Source: Clostridia bacterium
GTDB taxonomy: Bacteria; Bacillota; Clostridia; Oscillospirales; Acutalibacteraceae
Direction of reading: 5' to 3'
NCBI GenBank assembly: GCA_017415515.1
Contig: JAFQGI010000018.1
Location: forward strand, 1-39,228
DNA length: 39,228 bases
The position numbers were made by a program, and so were the translations under genes. Below the pieces are notes generated by a model that searched no databases, was not told the origin of the DNA, and saw only the letters and a list, made by a program, of their open reading frames with translations. Each line of letters opens with the position of its first letter. Position 1 is the first letter of the stretch. Below, piece by piece: positions 38,389-39,228 of this stretch.

Positions 38389-39006
38389 ATGGCTCAACAT
38401 AAAAAAAGATGGATGAAAGCGGTGGCGGGGGCGTTGGTGATCTGCCTGACACTATCCGTGTGCCAGCTCCACGGCACCTGCGAAAGCGTGCGGGAAAACG
38501 TGGTGCGACTGCACATTCTCGCCAACTCCGACAGCGCGGAGGACCAGGCGTTAAAACTGAAAGTGCGGGACGCCATACTGGAAGCCTCGGCGGATTGGCA
38601 GGAGATCGCCGCCACCCCCGAGGAGGCACTGGCACTGGCGGAAAAGCGTCTGCCTGAGCTTCAGGCGGTGGCGGAACAAACGGTGGCGGCGGAGGGGTAC
38701 GACTATCCCGTTAAAGCAGAGGTGTGTCGGATGTATTTCACCACCCGCCAATACGACACCGTCACCCTGCCGGCAGGACAATACGACGCGGTGCGTGTGG
38801 CCATCGGCGAGGCCGAGGGGCAAAACTGGTGGTGCGTGATGTACCCGCCCCTCTGCGTCGGCGCCGCCAGCGACCGCAAAAAGGCCACCTCCCTTTGGAG
38901 CGACAAGCAAAAGAAACTGGTGCAGGGCGGCGACCGCTATGTGGTGAAATTCAAGGTGGTGGAATGGGCGCAAAACACGCTTTCCCTGTTCCGTCGAAAA
39001 AAATGA
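38389..39006 (+). CDS. spoIIR: Stage II sporulation protein R
   Basis: Protein of 205 aa, close to the known SpoIIR size. N-terminal TM/signal (WMKAVAGALVICLTLSVCQL), then the family block SVRENVVRLHILANSDSAEDQALKLKVRDAIL, and YPVKAEVCRMYFTTRQYDTVTLPAGQYDAVRVAIGEAEGQNWWCVMYPPLCVG. In Bacillus it is made in the forespore and signals across the septum to activate SpoIIGA and pro-sigma-E. This supports a spore-forming host. The only ribosome site is inside the hairpin upstream. Confidence 0.95.
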   Translation: MAQHKKRWMKAVAGALVICLTLSVCQLHGTCESVRENVVRLHILANSDSAEDQALKLKVRDAILEASADWQEIAATPEEALALAEKRLPELQAVAEQTVAAEGYDYPVKAEVCRMYFTTRQYDTVTLPAGQYDAVRVAIGEAEGQNWWCVMYPPLCVGAASDRKKATSLWSDKQKKLVQGGDRYVVKFKVVEWAQNTLSLFRRKK

Positions 39007-39025
39007 AAAAATTTAGAATTAGGTA

Positions 39026-39054
39026 TTGACAAATGGGAAACCATAGTGTATGAT
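39026..39054 (+). promoter_or_regulatory. Sigma-A promoter of the tRNA pair
   Basis: Perfect -35 TTGACA (39026-39031), 17-bp spacer, -10 TATGAT (39049-39054). Confidence 0.85.
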
Positions 39055-39087
39055 AGTCAAGCGGTTTGAGAAAACCCGTGGTGACAG

Positions 39088-39163
39088 GCACCTTTAGCTC
39101 AGTTGGTAGAGCACCTGACTCTTAATCAGGGTGTCCAGGGTTCGAGTCCCTGAAGGTGCACCA
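39088..39163 (+). tRNA. tRNA-Lys (anticodon CUU)
   Basis: Complete 76-nt cloverleaf. Acceptor GCACCTT/AAGGTGC, D-arm AGCTCAGTTGGTAGAGC, anticodon arm CTGACTCTTAATCAG with CTT, T-arm with GGTTCGAGTCC, discriminator A and an encoded CCA. Confidence 0.97.
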
Positions 39164-39169
39164 TTACAT

Positions 39170-39228
39170 GGCCCGTTGGTCAAGTGGCCTAAGACTCCGG
39201 CCTCTCACGCCGGCAACAGCGGTTCGAA
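39170..39228 (+). tRNA. tRNA-Glu (anticodon CUC), cut by the window end
   Basis: Starts GGCCCGTTGGTCAAG, as tRNA-Glu does. Anticodon arm CCGGCCTCTCACGCCGG reads CTC. The sequence stops in the T-loop (GGTTCGAA), so the T-arm and acceptor 3-prime half are missing. Confidence 0.93.

Overview
The window looks like a chromosomal segment of a GC-rich, spore-forming gut clostridium, most likely Oscillospiraceae/Ruminococcaceae. The basis is a set of sigma-A promoters with exact 17-bp spacers, strong GGAGG ribosome-binding sites, a spoIIR gene and a SpoIIM-like gene, Clostridia-type neighbourhoods (queA-tgt-yajC-TIGR04086, ispE near spoIIR), many lipoproteins with a LxxC-type lipobox, and zinc-ribbon/single-TM proteins. 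The family-level assignment is inference. No phage, plasmid, transposase or CRISPR is visible. The window ends inside a tRNA gene.

Layout. 1-435: tandem array of a multi-hairpin intergenic repeat. 439-2600: divergent pair of a YczE/YitT-like membrane protein and a GH125 alpha-mannosidase. 2725-4578: two paralogous acidic lipoproteins flanking a small HTH regulator that sits beside a palindromic operator candidate. 4785-11319: seven same-strand genes alternating zinc-ribbon/TM proteins with lipoproteins. 11662-13601: divergent nitroreductase and ArsB/NhaD-type permease. 13778-19072: minus-strand surface-protein region with five lipoprotein genes (21 to 17 in gene order), then a zinc-ribbon/TM protein and an esterase. 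19206-20687: an RHH regulator, then a Hanks-type kinase divergent from an HTH protein. 20733-23730: HAD phosphatase, metallophosphoesterase and a YD-repeat lipoprotein. 24001-25293: CPA2 antiporter. 25348-28275: lysine/diaminopimelate operon asd-dapA-dapB. 28444-39006: a mostly housekeeping plus-strand stretch (queA, tgt, yajC, membrane proteins, rmuC, polysaccharide deacetylase, DUF896, Lrp/AsnC plus aminotransferase, ispE, spoIIR). 39088-39228: tRNA-Lys and a cut tRNA-Glu.

The best candidate for something undescribed is the pair of surface-protein clusters (4785-11319 and 14611-19072). They share related extracytoplasmic modules presented on two kinds of anchor: a lipidated N-terminus, or a cytoplasmic zinc ribbon followed by one TM helix. 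At least four proteins share one globular module, and two of those differ mainly by acidic-to-lysine exchanges. Two others end in a domain that carries a textbook C2H2 zinc-finger spacing outside the membrane. Each cluster has an inverted-repeat operator candidate at its front, and the second has a divergent ribbon-helix-helix gene. The other striking signal is non-coding: several intergenic repeats are chains of hairpins in which the flanks are conserved but the stem sequences are swapped in a compensatory way between copies.
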